64,000 nucleotides of DNA, from NCBI RefSeq assembly GCF_030684675.1, contig NZ_JAUXXZ010000081.1, forward strand, positions 101,274 through 165,273, read 5' to 3'. Shown here one piece after another: positions 16,674-26,652 of the stretch. A program made the position numbers and the translations under genes. The first letter of the stretch is position 1. Each line of letters opens with the position of its first letter. The notes under the pieces were generated by a model, which searched no databases, had not been told where the DNA came from, and was given only the letters and a program-made list of their open reading frames with translations. Origin of the DNA: Daejeonella sp. GTDB taxonomy: Bacteria > Bacteroidota > Bacteroidia > Sphingobacteriales > Sphingobacteriaceae.

Positions 16674-18434
16674 TCAATCAATTTTCTCCATTTCAACCCA
16701 AAATGGAAATATGTTTTTTGAGCCAATACTATAGTATGGCCTCAGTTCGCAATCCATATCGGTAAAGAAAACGTTATTCATCTCGATTATATCTGCACCC
16801 TCTTTATTATTTTGAATTTGTCTTATTAAGGTATTCGCTTCCAGATACATTCTACCATTGGCTTTAAGCGGCTTAAGGAATTTAAATTTTATATTGTAAT
16901 ATCCTTTCTGAATACTAAGCTTCCAGTTACCATTAATTTCTTCCTGCTCCCAAATTCCACGATCTCCTCCCGCATCATTACGGTTGAGTATAATTGGATT
17001 TTCGAATTTGCTTCCAACGATGATAGGAGGTTGAATGATGAGGTTTTTAGAGCTTATCAAGTCATTGTATGTCCTATCAAGCTCTTGCTTGAGGCTAGCT
17101 GCAAGATCTTTGTTTTCCAAAACGATATTTTTTTGTTCATATACATCCTTGTCAAGATCGAATAACTCAAATTCCTCAATTTTGGCATTATAGTCTGTAT
17201 TACCAACCAATTTAAAATTTCCTTTATGCAATGACATTTTGGAATATAACTCTGGAAATCGCCGTGTCCAGTAAGTAAACAATGACCTATTAGCCCAATC
17301 TGCCTGATTTCCTTTAATTAGTGGTACCAGACTTTTACCATCAATTATCCGATCATCAGGTAATTCAACATTACAAAGCTCAGCCACCGTAGGTAAGATA
17401 TCCAAATGAGCAGCCATAGTTTCAATTTCTTTATTCTTCCCAAAAGATGAAGGATATTTAATATAAAAGGGGACCCTTATTCCTCCCTGATAAACATTTC
17501 CCTTCAAACCCCGCATACCAGCCACATATCTCGTTTGCTGAGGACCATTATCAGTCATAAAAATAATCATGGTGTTTTCTGCAATATTTAATTCATCCAG
17601 TTTCTTTAAAAGTTTTCCGATGTTGTCATCAATGTTTGTGACCATTGCATAAACTTTTCGGGCATCCTCTTTATCTTTCTCCGTCATTTTAGATAGAGGT
17701 TTCTTGTCGCCTTTGAAACCCGAAGCCGGATCAATGTCTTTGTATTGCGAATAGTACTTTTCAGGTACCTGTAATGGGGTATGAGGAGCGTTAAATGAGA
17801 GGTAACAGAAAAAGGGGGCTTTCGAATTTTTACTGATAAAATTTATAGCCTGCTCTGTGAAAATATCTGAGCAATAACCCTGGTAGGTTTCCTTTATATT
17901 GTTGTGCCAGAGTATAGGATCAAAATAACTACTATCTCCTTTAAAATAAGTTGTAATATCGCCCACCTGGCCCATTCCACCCGAGAGATGGATCAGCGAT
18001 TCGTCAAAACCCTGATCGCTGGGTCTACTTGGATAGTTATCGCCTAAATGCCATTTGCCAAAGATGCCAGTTTTATAATCTGCTTTCTTTAGCAATTCTG
18101 CAATTGTGACCTCACTTGAAGCCATTATTGCTCCACCATTATAGGTATCTCTTACGCCTGTACGCAACGAATAGCGCCCGGTCATAAGACTAGAACGGGT
18201 TGGGGCACAAACCGGCGATACATAAAAATTATTAAAACGAATACTTTCAGCCGCAAACTTATCAATCACGGGGGTCTTAACGTGAGGATTTCCTGTGATC
18301 CCGAGATCCCCGTAACCCTGATCATCGGTTATGATTATAATAACATTTGGATGTGGTTTTACTTGAGCAAAACTCCCTGCAGAAAACAATAACAGAGAAA
18401 TTGCAATTGCTTTATGACTATTTATAAATATCAT
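16674..18434 (-). CDS. Secreted sulfatase (arylsulfatase family)
   Basis: 586-aa type I sulfatase with an N-terminal signal peptide (AIAISLLLFSAGSFAQ). The metal-binding start PNVIIIITDDQGYGDLG (about residues 29-45) is present. The formylglycine site C-x-P-x-R appears in PVCAPTRSSLMTGRYSLR (about residues 75-92), so a sulfatase-maturing enzyme is required. GKWHLGD and TDNGPQ complete the active site. A C-terminal extension of about 130 residues looks beta-rich. It probably removes sulfate from a host or plant glycan in the periplasm. The exact substrate is unknown; it lies near, but not in, the sialic-acid locus. Confidence 0.92.
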   Translation of the reverse strand: MIFINSHKAIAISLLLFSAGSFAQVKPHPNVIIIITDDQGYGDLGITGNPHVKTPVIDKFAAESIRFNNFYVSPVCAPTRSSLMTGRYSLRTGVRDTYNGGAIMASSEVTIAELLKKADYKTGIFGKWHLGDNYPSRPSDQGFDESLIHLSGGMGQVGDITTYFKGDSSYFDPILWHNNIKETYQGYCSDIFTEQAINFISKNSKAPFFCYLSFNAPHTPLQVPEKYYSQYKDIDPASGFKGDKKPLSKMTEKDKEDARKVYAMVTNIDDNIGKLLKKLDELNIAENTMIIFMTDNGPQQTRYVAGMRGLKGNVYQGGIRVPFYIKYPSSFGKNKEIETMAAHLDILPTVAELCNVELPDDRIIDGKSLVPLIKGNQADWANRSLFTYWTRRFPELYSKMSLHKGNFKLVGNTDYNAKIEEFELFDLDKDVYEQKNIVLENKDLAASLKQELDRTYNDLISSKNLIIQPPIIVGSKFENPIILNRNDAGGDRGIWEQEEINGNWKLSIQKGYYNIKFKFLKPLKANGRMYLEANTLIRQIQNNKEGADIIEMNNVFFTDMDCELRPYYSIGSKNIFPFWVEMEKID

Positions 18435-18588
18435 TTTCCGCTTTTTTAAGCTTGCTTAGGTGTGCAGTTTGTCTAAAAATCAATTCATTATTATCGGTTG
18501 AACTGCAAACTAAATATAAGTGATTTATAAGGATAAGGAAATAGGTTTTGGTTTGTGGGATTAATATTTCGAAAGGAAGTGCAGATGA

Positions 18589-18613
18589 CCGGTATGGTGA
18601 CAACACCAACCGG
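18589..18613. repeat. Dispersed hairpin repeat, copy 3
   Basis: Arms CCGGTATGGTG and CACCAACCGG around ACAA, with one bulged A. It is followed by AGGGAAATAACACCACCCG. Confidence 0.55.
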
Positions 18614-18643
18614 AGGGAAATAACACCACCCGTAGGTAATTAA

Positions 18644-19027
18644 TTATACGTAGTCAAGCTCCATCAGCTCTTTCCCAAATTCTTTTAACCCCCTGGTAAT
18701 CTTTGAAACTTGCTTGGGTGATGGTTCTTTACTACCATTTATGTATTGATTCAACAACTGAGTATTCATTCTGATTCTTTGACTAAACGCCTTTGCGTTA
18801 ATCTCAAAGTAATCGAACACTTGGGCGATATCCAATTGAATAATTATACTTTCCAAAGTAACAAGATCTTTCCCCTGATGCTCGAATAATAAATTGAGTG
18901 CTTCTATGGCATTTTTCTTCACTTCTGTAATGGTTGAACCAACTGTTACCGCATTGATGTAATCATCCTTCGCGTATGCAGAGTACCCAGTATCTGTCTT
19001 CTCCACTATAAAGATGTATGTTTTCAT
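18644..19027 (-). CDS. hicB: HicB-type antitoxin
   Basis: 127 aa. Residues 1-60 form the HicB partial RNase-H-like fold (MKTYIFIVEKTDTGYSAYA, then a beta strand and a long helix KKNAIEALNLLFEH). Residues about 75-120 form an HTH domain (NAKAFSQRIRMNTQLLNQYI; PSPKQVSKITRGL) that would bind its own promoter. It lies 47 nt after hicA in the same orientation, the usual toxin-first order. It neutralises HicA and represses the operon. Confidence 0.88.
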   Translation of the reverse strand: MKTYIFIVEKTDTGYSAYAKDDYINAVTVGSTITEVKKNAIEALNLLFEHQGKDLVTLESIIIQLDIAQVFDYFEINAKAFSQRIRMNTQLLNQYINGSKEPSPKQVSKITRGLKEFGKELMELDYV

Positions 19028-19074
19028 TTTATTGAGTTATTTATATTTATATCATGTCCCAATATGAATGGGGA

Positions 19075-19260
19075 TTACTTCAAACCAGCCCATTTTTTGA
19101 TTTTTATTTCAGTTCCATTTGCCATTTCTTTTGAACCTCCATCAGGAAAGGTCATCAAATCTCCATCTGGTCTTACAAGGATCACGTGACTTCCCTTACC
19201 TTGCCGTCGAACAGCTATCCCTGCTCTTTTTAATTGTCTTAATAAATCACTGCATTTCAT
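19075..19260 (-). CDS. hicA: HicA-type mRNA interferase toxin
   Basis: 61-aa double-stranded-RNA-binding-like toxin that cleaves mRNA and tmRNA. The catalytic His is in GKGSHVILVRPDG (about residues 22-34), and the N-terminal helix CSDLLRQLKRAG is typical. A strong Shine-Dalgarno (TTGAGGAGTA) precedes the ATG on the minus strand. Upstream are two TACATTTG boxes. With hicB it forms a HicAB module, plausible as a stability system near the accessory region. Confidence 0.9.
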   Translation of the reverse strand: MKCSDLLRQLKRAGIAVRRQGKGSHVILVRPDGDLMTFPDGGSKEMANGTEIKIKKWAGLK

Positions 19261-19279
19261 TACTCCTCAAAAATAAGCA

Positions 19280-19287
19280 CAAATGTA
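19280..19287 (-). promoter_or_regulatory. Putative -7 box of the hicAB promoter
   Basis: TACATTTG on the minus strand, 20 nt upstream of the hicA start. The identical word recurs at 19311-19318, 31 nt away, among GTATAC/GTATAAT words. The second copy may supply the -33 TTTG or a second start site. HicB could bind the palindromic GTATAC. Confidence 0.5.
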
Positions 19288-19542
19288 AACTATAGTATAC
19301 TTTTTTAATACAAATGTATAATATTTTATACTTTTAATCTTACGGGTTGGTCTTCTTGACCTGACATTTCAACCAATTCCCTACTTAACTAAGATTAATT
19401 TTATTGGAAGTGCAACACAATTTTCGTCTCCTTTCATACGGTTTACGGACAAAAGAAAGTGCCAGAAACATATTATTCAGAAAACACAAATATTTCCTTA
19501 GTTTTAGTTTAGTTGTATTTCAATATTGATAAAATAGATTTT

Positions 19543-21273
19543 ATGTATATGATAAATTTTTCTCCGAAGTCCATTAAAAGAATCGGTATTCTGCTGGTTA
19601 CTCTGATTTCATGTGTAAATCTGTCCACTTTCAGCCAAAACATTCAAAACTTTGATATCGTAGTTTATGGTGCCACATCAACCGGTATCAGCTCGGCAAT
19701 TCAAAGCTCAAGAATGGGGAAAAAAGTGATATTAATTGAGCCTACAAACAGAATCGGCGGACTCACAACCGGAGGACTCGGGCAAACTGATATTGGAAAC
19801 AAACAGGCAATCGGCGGTTTATCACGAGAATTCTATCAGCTGGTAAAAGCCTATTATCAAAAGCCGGAAAACTGGATCTGGCAAAAAAGGGAGACTTATA
19901 AAGATGGCGGACAAACAACCAGTGCAGCACACGAAGATGCGATGTGGACCTTTGAACCATCTGCCGCATTGAAAATCTTCAAGGAGATGTTGAGTAAAGA
20001 ATCAAACATAAATCTGGTATATAATCAGCGTTTGAATCGTAAAAATGGAGTTAAGAAGACCTCAGGAAAAATAACATCCATACAAATGGAAAGCGGGCAA
20101 GTCTATCAGGGCAAGATGTTTATCGATGCGACCTACGAAGGGGATTTAATGGCTGCTGCCGGAGTAAGTTATACCGTTGGGCGTGAATCCAATGATCAAT
20201 ATGGCGAAACGTTAAACGGTATTCAGGCAAACAAAATTAGTCTGACGCTACGCAGAACCATTTCAATGAATACCTATAATCATAACTTCATTGAAGGGGT
20301 TGATCCATATATTAAGAAAGGTGATCATAAAAGCGGACTACTTCCATTTATTACTCCCGGAAAGCCGGGAATTGATGGAAAAGGAGACAATAAAATCCAG
20401 ACTTATTGTTTTCGCATGACCTTAACGAATCATCCCGATAATAGAATACCATTTGCTAAACCTGCTGGATATAAAGAACTGGATTATGAATTATTATTCA
20501 GAAACTACGAAGCAGCTGCAGGTCCGGTAGAAAAAATGTACGACTATGGCGACCCATTGGTCCCATGGATAAATTCGGATATGCCTAACCGTAAAACAGA
20601 TACCAACAATCAAAAAGGATTTTCTACTGATTTTATCGGCCAGAATTATGACTATCCGGAAGCGAGTTATGAAGAGCGCGAAAAAATTGCTGAACGACAC
20701 CGAAAATATCAGCAGGGTTTAATGTGGTCATTGGCCTATCATCCCCGAATTCCTAAAAAAGTTCGTGATGTGGTATCTACCTGGGGCACTTGCAAGGATG
20801 AATATGAAAGAGAAGATGGCTGGCAGGGACAATTATACATCAGGGAGGCAAGACGTATGATCAGCGATTATGTGATGACTCAAAAAAATTGCGAGCGCCT
20901 GCTTGTTGCAGAAGATCCGGTTGGAATGGGTGCTTATGGTATGGATTCACACAACATCAAACGTTATGTGGATGTGAATGGTTTTGTAAAAAATGAGGGC
21001 AATGTTGAAGCACATGTTGCAAGTCCTTATCCGATAAGTTATAAATCGATTGTTCCGAAAAAATCTGAAGTAAACAATCTTTTTGCACCTGCCTGCTTGT
21101 CTGCAACTCACATCGCCTTCGGATCCATCCGTATGGAGCCTGTTTTTATGGTGCTGGGACAATCCGCAGCAATTGCCGCCAGTATTGCTATCGATAAGAA
21201 TTACAGTGTACAGGATATTCCATATAAAGAATTGGAAACAGATCTTCTAAAGTATAAACAGGTGCTTCAGTAA
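19543..21273 (+). CDS. Exported FAD-dependent oxidoreductase (FAD_oxidored family)
   Basis: 576 aa from the ATG at 19543; a TTG 30 nt earlier is also in frame, but the hydrophobic signal ([19 protein letters not shown]) starts sensibly after this ATG. FAD binding is shown by [16 protein letters not shown] and the downstream [20 protein letters not shown] (about residues 45-85). [15 protein letters not shown] is typical of this Bacteroidetes/Planctomycetes family, often found in glycan-utilisation loci. Its substrate is unknown; a sugar or sugar acid in the periplasm is plausible. It is followed 59 nt later by a ceramidase-like pseudogene on the same strand. Confidence 0.85.
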   Translation: MYMINFSPKSIKRIGILLVTLISCVNLSTFSQNIQNFDIVVYGATSTGISSAIQSSRMGKKVILIEPTNRIGGLTTGGLGQTDIGNKQAIGGLSREFYQLVKAYYQKPENWIWQKRETYKDGGQTTSAAHEDAMWTFEPSAALKIFKEMLSKESNINLVYNQRLNRKNGVKKTSGKITSIQMESGQVYQGKMFIDATYEGDLMAAAGVSYTVGRESNDQYGETLNGIQANKISLTLRRTISMNTYNHNFIEGVDPYIKKGDHKSGLLPFITPGKPGIDGKGDNKIQTYCFRMTLTNHPDNRIPFAKPAGYKELDYELLFRNYEAAAGPVEKMYDYGDPLVPWINSDMPNRKTDTNNQKGFSTDFIGQNYDYPEASYEEREKIAERHRKYQQGLMWSLAYHPRIPKKVRDVVSTWGTCKDEYEREDGWQGQLYIREARRMISDYVMTQKNCERLLVAEDPVGMGAYGMDSHNIKRYVDVNGFVKNEGNVEAHVASPYPISYKSIVPKKSEVNNLFAPACLSATHIAFGSIRMEPVFMVLGQSAAIAASIAIDKNYSVQDIPYKELETDLLKYKQVLQ

Positions 21274-21332
21274 GGTTCTAAAATTAAGATCTTCTATATA
21301 GGGAATCTAAACTTTGCATTTTTTATCATGTT

Positions 21333-22537
21333 ATGAAAAAAAATCTCGTTCTAATTACTTTTTTTTCTCTAATCATTCTATTCACTCAAAACTTATCCGC
21401 AAGGGATAATAATCAGGCTGGCTGGAAAGCCGAGGTAGCGAGTGTAATTATTACTCCTGAAGAATCGATGTGGATGGCTGGATTTGCAGCCCGTACCCGT
21501 CCGTCGGAAGGCAAACTTCATGAACTTTGGGCAAAAGCACTCGTATTTGAAGATGCTGCAGGCAAAAAAGCGGTGCTCATCACTACTGATCTCTCAGGCA
21601 TTCCAAAAAGTATTTCAGATAATATCCGGAACCGTCTCGAAAAAAGCTTCAAGCTTTCACGAAGTCAGATCATTTTCAACACTTCCCATACCCATTCAGG
21701 TCCGGTACTGCAGGATGCGCTTCATGCACTTTATCCGCTTAATGAGCAGCAAAAAGAGGCTATCAGGATTTATACCATAAAGTTTGAAAATCAGATCGAA
21801 GCATTGGTTAAAAAGGCTTTAAACTCCATGATGCCTGTCATAATACGGTATTAAGTGGTTATGAATGGTCGGGAGATTATGCCGGCTATGCCCAGATTCA
21901 GGTAGAAAAAGTACATCCCGGCGCCACAGCCTTATTTTTTCAGGGCTGCGGAGGTAACCAGAATGCATTGCCACGAAAATCAGTCCCATTGGCTAAGCAA
22001 TACGGACAGGAACTGGCATTAGCCGTAGAGGCAGTACTCGAAGGGGAAATGAGAAAACTCGAACCACGTTTGAAGACCGCCTATTCAGAAGTAAATATTG
22101 AATTTGAAAACCCACCGAGTAAGGAAGAGTTAAACCAAATGCTTGTCAAAGAAAGCGGTTACATCAGGAACTGGGCTCTTGAAATGATCCGGAAATACGA
22201 AAAGGGAGAACGCATATTGAACAGCTATCCCTATCCTGTTCAATTCTGGCAATTGGGCGATCAGTCGGTGGTTGCTCTTGGAGGTGAGCCTGTTGTGGAT
22301 TATGCGATCAGACTTAAAAAGATCTTCGGCCCTGAGTTGTTTGTGATGGGATATTCAAATGATGTGATGGCCTATATTCCAACTGTTGAAATTCTGCGTG
22401 AAGGTGGATATGAAGGTCATACGTCCCAAATGGCATTCGGATTGCCTGCAAAATGGAAAGAATCAATCGAGCCAACCATCATGCGGGAAGTTATAATTTT
22501 GGCTGAGCAGCTTGGTATAAAGGCAAAATCTAAATGA
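21333..22537 (+). pseudogene. Neutral/alkaline ceramidase-like hydrolase, internally deleted
   Basis: The N-terminal part (21333-21854) has a signal peptide, then GWKAEVASVIITPEESMWMA and the zinc-site segment NTSHTHSGPVL. It continues in frame to ALNSM near 21830 and then runs into a stop. In a different frame, the family sequence resumes as ACHNTVLSGYEWSGDYAGYA and FFQGCGGNQN and continues to 22537. The missing part, which in relatives carries the N-R-R segment, is about 60 codons by memory of the family. The lesion is therefore a deletion of a length not divisible by three at about 21826-21836, not a point frameshift. The intact enzyme would have hydrolysed ceramides or related N-acyl lipids. 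Confidence 0.8.
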
Positions 22538-22598
22538 GCCAAAAAGGTTTCAAATTTAAATTGGCATTTATGGCTAGAAAAACACCAATTTAAACGTC

Positions 22599-24188
22599 CT
22601 AATTCAAAACATCGCTCACCGGCACTCTCATAAAATACAAATCACCTGAGCCTTCATAAACAATACCTAAGGTGTTTTCTTCAATCCTTGTTAAGGAAGA
22701 ATATCCATAGCAGGGGCGTTCGTCAAGTAAGAGCTCATTGGCAGAACGCCAGGTGTTGCCCAGGTTAAGACTTGCTTTGATTGTCATATTTTTCCGTGCA
22801 ATCTGGCTGGACACATTACTGAAGAATAAAACCTCATCTAATCTGCCATTTACATTCACAACACCTTTAATAAGACTTGCCATACAAACTGGATCAGGAA
22901 GGGCTTCGTTGGAAGTAGGATGTTCCAGCCAGGTTTTTCCCATGTCTTTTGTGGTAGCAACCCTTCTGAATTTTCCGCGGTTATCGCGCATATTCAGCAT
23001 CAGGGTACCAGGGGTAGTTTCAACAACCTGACTTTCAGTAGTATTTGATTTGGCACCAACTCCACTTTTCCAGGTCTTTCCATGGTCTTGACTATAAATA
23101 ATGGAGGAGTGAGGCATTCCGGGTTTTTTACTTTCATCCCAATATTGGGATGGAAAAACGAGGGTACCATTTTGCATGACCATTCCATTACCGGGGCCAT
23201 TGAAATAAATATGCCATTTGGGATCTTTTACCTGTGAAGTAATATTATAGGGCTCCGACCATGTTTTACCATCATCATCGCTGCTTACCATCACCATCTG
23301 ACCTGTTGTCTCCGGCGAAAGACCGGGCTCTGAACCGGCAATTGACCGGTTTCCTTTACTCCATAATGCGGCTACCCATATTTTTTTAGTAAGGGGATCA
23401 ATCAATATGGCCGGGTCTCCAATTCCACTATTTTCATGAGGAGGACCCATATCCATGATTATTTTCATCGGCTCCCAAGTCTGTCCTCCATCTGTACTGC
23501 GGCTCATCCCAACATCAATATTTGCAGGAAGATCACGAGAATTTACATAGCGAATATCATACACGGAAATCAACGTTCCCCTTTCTGTGGTGGCAAGCCC
23601 GGGAATACGATAGGTATGAGCGCCATCATCACCTGCCTTGCGGAAAGCAATACCTAATCTTTTTGTAAAATTGGCCTTCCCGCCTGAGCTATTCAGAGCT
23701 TTGCTAATTTTATGAATAGATGTTCCGGTACTTAATGCGGAAGCACGAATTGTTAGCTGCTTTGATAAATCGGCATTGCTTTTAACTACCGGACTGATCC
23801 ATATAGTATGTAAGCCGGCCTTAAAATTAACATCAATGGGAACAGTTACTTTCCCCGACAGATCTTTATTTGAGCCAAGAAGAGTTGCACCAGTTAAAAA
23901 AGCACGTTCATTATCCTTTCGGATATAAACATCTATCCTTTCAAGAGCATTTACGGCATTTTCATCCAAAAAGCATTGAACACTTTTATAGTTGACTTCT
24001 GTACCCTCCTTTACATAAATACGTATCTGAATTGCCTCATTATAAGTATCGCGGATAATTAGAGGAATATCTGCATAAATCGCTGAAAGCTGCGGAGCTG
24101 ACGTATCTGTTGTTTTATTTATTGGCGAGCAGGCTGAAATGACAAGAGCCAGAAATAGCAGACAAAAATTAACAGTTTTAGGTTTCAT
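22599..24188 (-). CDS. Lipoprotein exo-alpha-sialidase (neuraminidase)
   Basis: 529 aa from the internal ATG at 24188, which yields a lipoprotein signal ending LVISAC. A start 39 nt further upstream would put the signal too deep. After a beta-rich N-terminal sialidase-associated domain (about residues 30-155) comes the YRIP motif (HTYRIPGLATTERGTLISVY). Five Asp-boxes of type S-x-D-x-G-x-T-W follow (STDGGQTW, SDDDGKTW, SQDHGKTW, TKDMGKTW, NLGNTW). It releases sialic acid from glycoconjugates at the cell surface. It is the last gene of the sialic-acid operon, 25 nt after the MFS gene. Confidence 0.93.
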   Translation of the reverse strand: MKPKTVNFCLLFLALVISACSPINKTTDTSAPQLSAIYADIPLIIRDTYNEAIQIRIYVKEGTEVNYKSVQCFLDENAVNALERIDVYIRKDNERAFLTGATLLGSNKDLSGKVTVPIDVNFKAGLHTIWISPVVKSNADLSKQLTIRASALSTGTSIHKISKALNSSGGKANFTKRLGIAFRKAGDDGAHTYRIPGLATTERGTLISVYDIRYVNSRDLPANIDVGMSRSTDGGQTWEPMKIIMDMGPPHENSGIGDPAILIDPLTKKIWVAALWSKGNRSIAGSEPGLSPETTGQMVMVSSDDDGKTWSEPYNITSQVKDPKWHIYFNGPGNGMVMQNGTLVFPSQYWDESKKPGMPHSSIIYSQDHGKTWKSGVGAKSNTTESQVVETTPGTLMLNMRDNRGKFRRVATTKDMGKTWLEHPTSNEALPDPVCMASLIKGVVNVNGRLDEVLFFSNVSSQIARKNMTIKASLNLGNTWRSANELLLDERPCYGYSSLTRIEENTLGIVYEGSGDLYFMRVPVSDVLN

Positions 24189-24213
24189 AATTAAGGTTTT
24201 AAAATCAATACAT

Positions 24214-25464
24214 TTATTGACTTTCATACGCTGTAAAGTCGTTGCTTTTTGGCCGTAAAAAGGAGACCTGTACGATCAGAGCAACAAGAACAATTCCCGC
24301 AAGCATGGCAAAGTCATTTCCGAGGTTGCCCGCATCTGTTGATTTCCCTAAAAGATTGGTGATATAAGCTCCGGCAAAAACACCAGTCATGTTCATAACG
24401 CCATAGGCAGTTGCCCGATGTTTGGCAGAAACAAACTGGCAGAGTATTGGCATATTATTGGCATCGAACATCCCAAAACCAATCCCAAAAAATGCTCCTG
24501 CCCCAATCACATGAACAAGGCTGTCGCCAAATCCTAATAAAAGCAAAGAAGGAATGGTCAACCCAAGTCCGATTGCACTGGTATAAATTCTCCCTTTCAG
24601 ATTTTTCTGAACCCATCGGTCTGAAAGAATTCCGCCTAAAATCACGCCTATAAATGAGGAAGCAGCAATGGTAATGGTTGACAAGGGACCAGCCAGGGTC
24701 ATTGGAATATTTAAGTTTTCAGCAAATAAGGTAGGGAGCCAGTTTTTGGTCGCCCAGCCTGGTAAACTAGGAATAGCAAAATAAAAAAGGATGATCCAGA
24801 ATGAGACATTGGTAAAAAGCAGGGCTAAACCGCTGAAAAGCGAAGATCCTTTCTTCAGGTGAATCTGATCAATACCTTCAACAACTTGTTCAGAAGATGT
24901 TTTATCACGCAAAAAGAATATCAGGATCATTGAATAAATGATACCGATAAAACCGAAGGTATGAAAGGTCGCTTGCCATGAGTAAGCATTTGCCACTGTT
25001 GCACCAAAGCCTCCCAAAGCTTGTCCCATGTATAAACCTGTCATATGAATTCCAATAGCGAGCGACCTTGTCTTGGTGCTGTGGAAGTCGGCAATTAAGG
25101 ATAAGCCTGCAGGAATATATAAAGCCTCACTAACTCCCATAATCGCTCTTAATACGTAAAGCTGATTAAATGTGGTCGCAAATCCCAAAGCAAAAGTTAC
25201 TCCCGACCAGACAAATAAACTCCCGATTATGAGCCATTTACGGCTGAATTTATCAGCAATAATACCTGAAACAGGACTCATAAAGCCATATATCCATAAA
25301 AATATAGCCATGAGATATCCAAAACTGGCGGCAGATTGAAGTTCTGAAATATCAATTTGCATGGCAGGGCGCATGGTTGCCAGTATCTGCCTGTCCATGT
25401 AATTCAGGAGAGCAACCACCCAAAGTAAGCCAACCAGTATCCAGGGATAATTTTTCGAGTTCAT
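24214..25464 (-). CDS. MFS transporter, probable sialic-acid importer
   Basis: 416 aa with 12 predicted membrane helices. The N-terminal helix NYPWILVGLLWVVALLNYMD and the loop DKFSRKWLIIGSL match the major facilitator signature between TM2 and TM3. The family resembles hexuronate/sialate-type transporters (ACS/NanT-like). Its place between the mutarotase and the sialidase genes suggests inner-membrane import of free N-acetylneuraminate. Substrate is inferred from context. Confidence 0.85.
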   Translation of the reverse strand: MNSKNYPWILVGLLWVVALLNYMDRQILATMRPAMQIDISELQSAASFGYLMAIFLWIYGFMSPVSGIIADKFSRKWLIIGSLFVWSGVTFALGFATTFNQLYVLRAIMGVSEALYIPAGLSLIADFHSTKTRSLAIGIHMTGLYMGQALGGFGATVANAYSWQATFHTFGFIGIIYSMILIFFLRDKTSSEQVVEGIDQIHLKKGSSLFSGLALLFTNVSFWIILFYFAIPSLPGWATKNWLPTLFAENLNIPMTLAGPLSTITIAASSFIGVILGGILSDRWVQKNLKGRIYTSAIGLGLTIPSLLLLGFGDSLVHVIGAGAFFGIGFGMFDANNMPILCQFVSAKHRATAYGVMNMTGVFAGAYITNLLGKSTDAGNLGNDFAMLAGIVLVALIVQVSFLRPKSNDFTAYESQ

Positions 25465-25479
25465 ATCTGTATAAGATTC

Positions 25480-26652
25480 CTAGAAGACAGGCTTCCCCAA
25501 CATAATATTTGGTGTTCTGATCCCCGGCTTAATTTCGCCACTAGATAAAACAATGGAGTCGCCCCATTTAATAGCGGTAGTAGTTACATGCGCGGGAAAT
25601 GGAAGTTTTCCGATCTTATTCCATGCATTTGCTCTTGTATCATATACTAAGAGTCCTCTGTCGAAACCCTGGTGATTGATTACTAATTGATTTTTCTTAG
25701 CAGTTAAGACTTGTTTTTCCTCGGCAGATTTAGCTTGAGCAATCTGAACCAGATAGGTTTCAATTTTGTGAAAAATGTTGCCATTATCCCCGCCTGCGAT
25801 CAATAATAAATGATCAGAGACTGCAATTGCGGCACCGGCTGAAAAATTTATAGTACTTGCGCTATCAAAAATTGGAGATCCGTAATTCCAGGTCTTTGTT
25901 TGCGGATTGTATATAAGTAAGGTATTGTACAATGTACTGATACCTGATGAATCCTTTGAACGACCACCAATAACATAGATATTTACTCCATCCGGACCAT
26001 TCTGTAGCACTGCTGCTGAATTTGCCAGGGCAAGGGGCATATCCGGAAGTCGCTTCCATCCTTCCTCCTTTGTATCCAGATCCAGACTTAAGAAAGCCTT
26101 GGATGAAACGCTTGGGCCATCACCTCCAATCGCATAAACCACATTCCCGATATTGATCAGAAAAAGATTGGTTAAAGGGTTTGGCAGATCAGGGAGTGAA
26201 AAAATCAGCAACCTGTCTTCCGGTGAACTGAATTTAATCAAAAAAACTTTTCTAGACAGTCCTGCTTCGTTTTCACCTCCCGCATAAACAATACCTGACT
26301 TGGTGGATGTATTCCCGCAATATGCTATTGGCACAGGTAATTTTGCTTTTATTTTTTTGTTCCAAAAATACTTACTACCCTGTTTCTGAAGGATGTGAAT
26401 TTCATCCGAATAAATTTTTTTTCCACCTTCCCATGGCATTTTATTAGGAAAATTAGCACCTCCAGCAATTATTAAAGCATGATCATAAACAGCACTAATA
26501 GCCCCAGCAACACCTATTGACCCGCTCCCATCTGCATTTTTCAGGGTGGCAATCTTCTCCCATTGAATAGTTGCAATAGCATTTTCTTGAGAAAAGCCCT
26601 CTAAGTTTATGAGCATGATAAAAAGAGAAAGAGAGAATAAAAACTTATTCAT
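25480..26652 (-). CDS. nanM: Kelch-repeat mutarotase, N-acetylneuraminate epimerase-like
   Basis: 390 aa with signal peptide (FLFSLSLFIMLINLEGFSQ). Kelch blades are visible as repeated GG-(x)n-W units: ALIIAGGANFPN, GIVYAGGENEAG, NVVYAIGGDG, INIYVIGGRS-type and LLLIAGGDNG. This is the pattern of cyclically permuted mutarotase/NanM proteins that convert alpha- to beta-Neu5Ac in the periplasm. The start overlaps the stop of the lyase gene by 8 nt. Confidence 0.88.
   Translation of the reverse strand: MNKFLFSLSLFIMLINLEGFSQENAIATIQWEKIATLKNADGSGSIGVAGAISAVYDHALIIAGGANFPNKMPWEGGKKIYSDEIHILQKQGSKYFWNKKIKAKLPVPIAYCGNTSTKSGIVYAGGENEAGLSRKVFLIKFSSPEDRLLIFSLPDLPNPLTNLFLINIGNVVYAIGGDGPSVSSKAFLSLDLDTKEEGWKRLPDMPLALANSAAVLQNGPDGVNIYVIGGRSKDSSGISTLYNTLLIYNPQTKTWNYGSPIFDSASTINFSAGAAIAVSDHLLLIAGGDNGNIFHKIETYLVQIAQAKSAEEKQVLTAKKNQLVINHQGFDRGLLVYDTRANAWNKIGKLPFPAHVTTTAIKWGDSIVLSSGEIKPGIRTPNIMLGKPVF

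Noticed and set aside
18418..18609. A 63-codon minus-strand frame upstream of the sulfatase
   Set aside because: It covers the sulfatase promoter region and a dispersed hairpin and lacks protein-like features.
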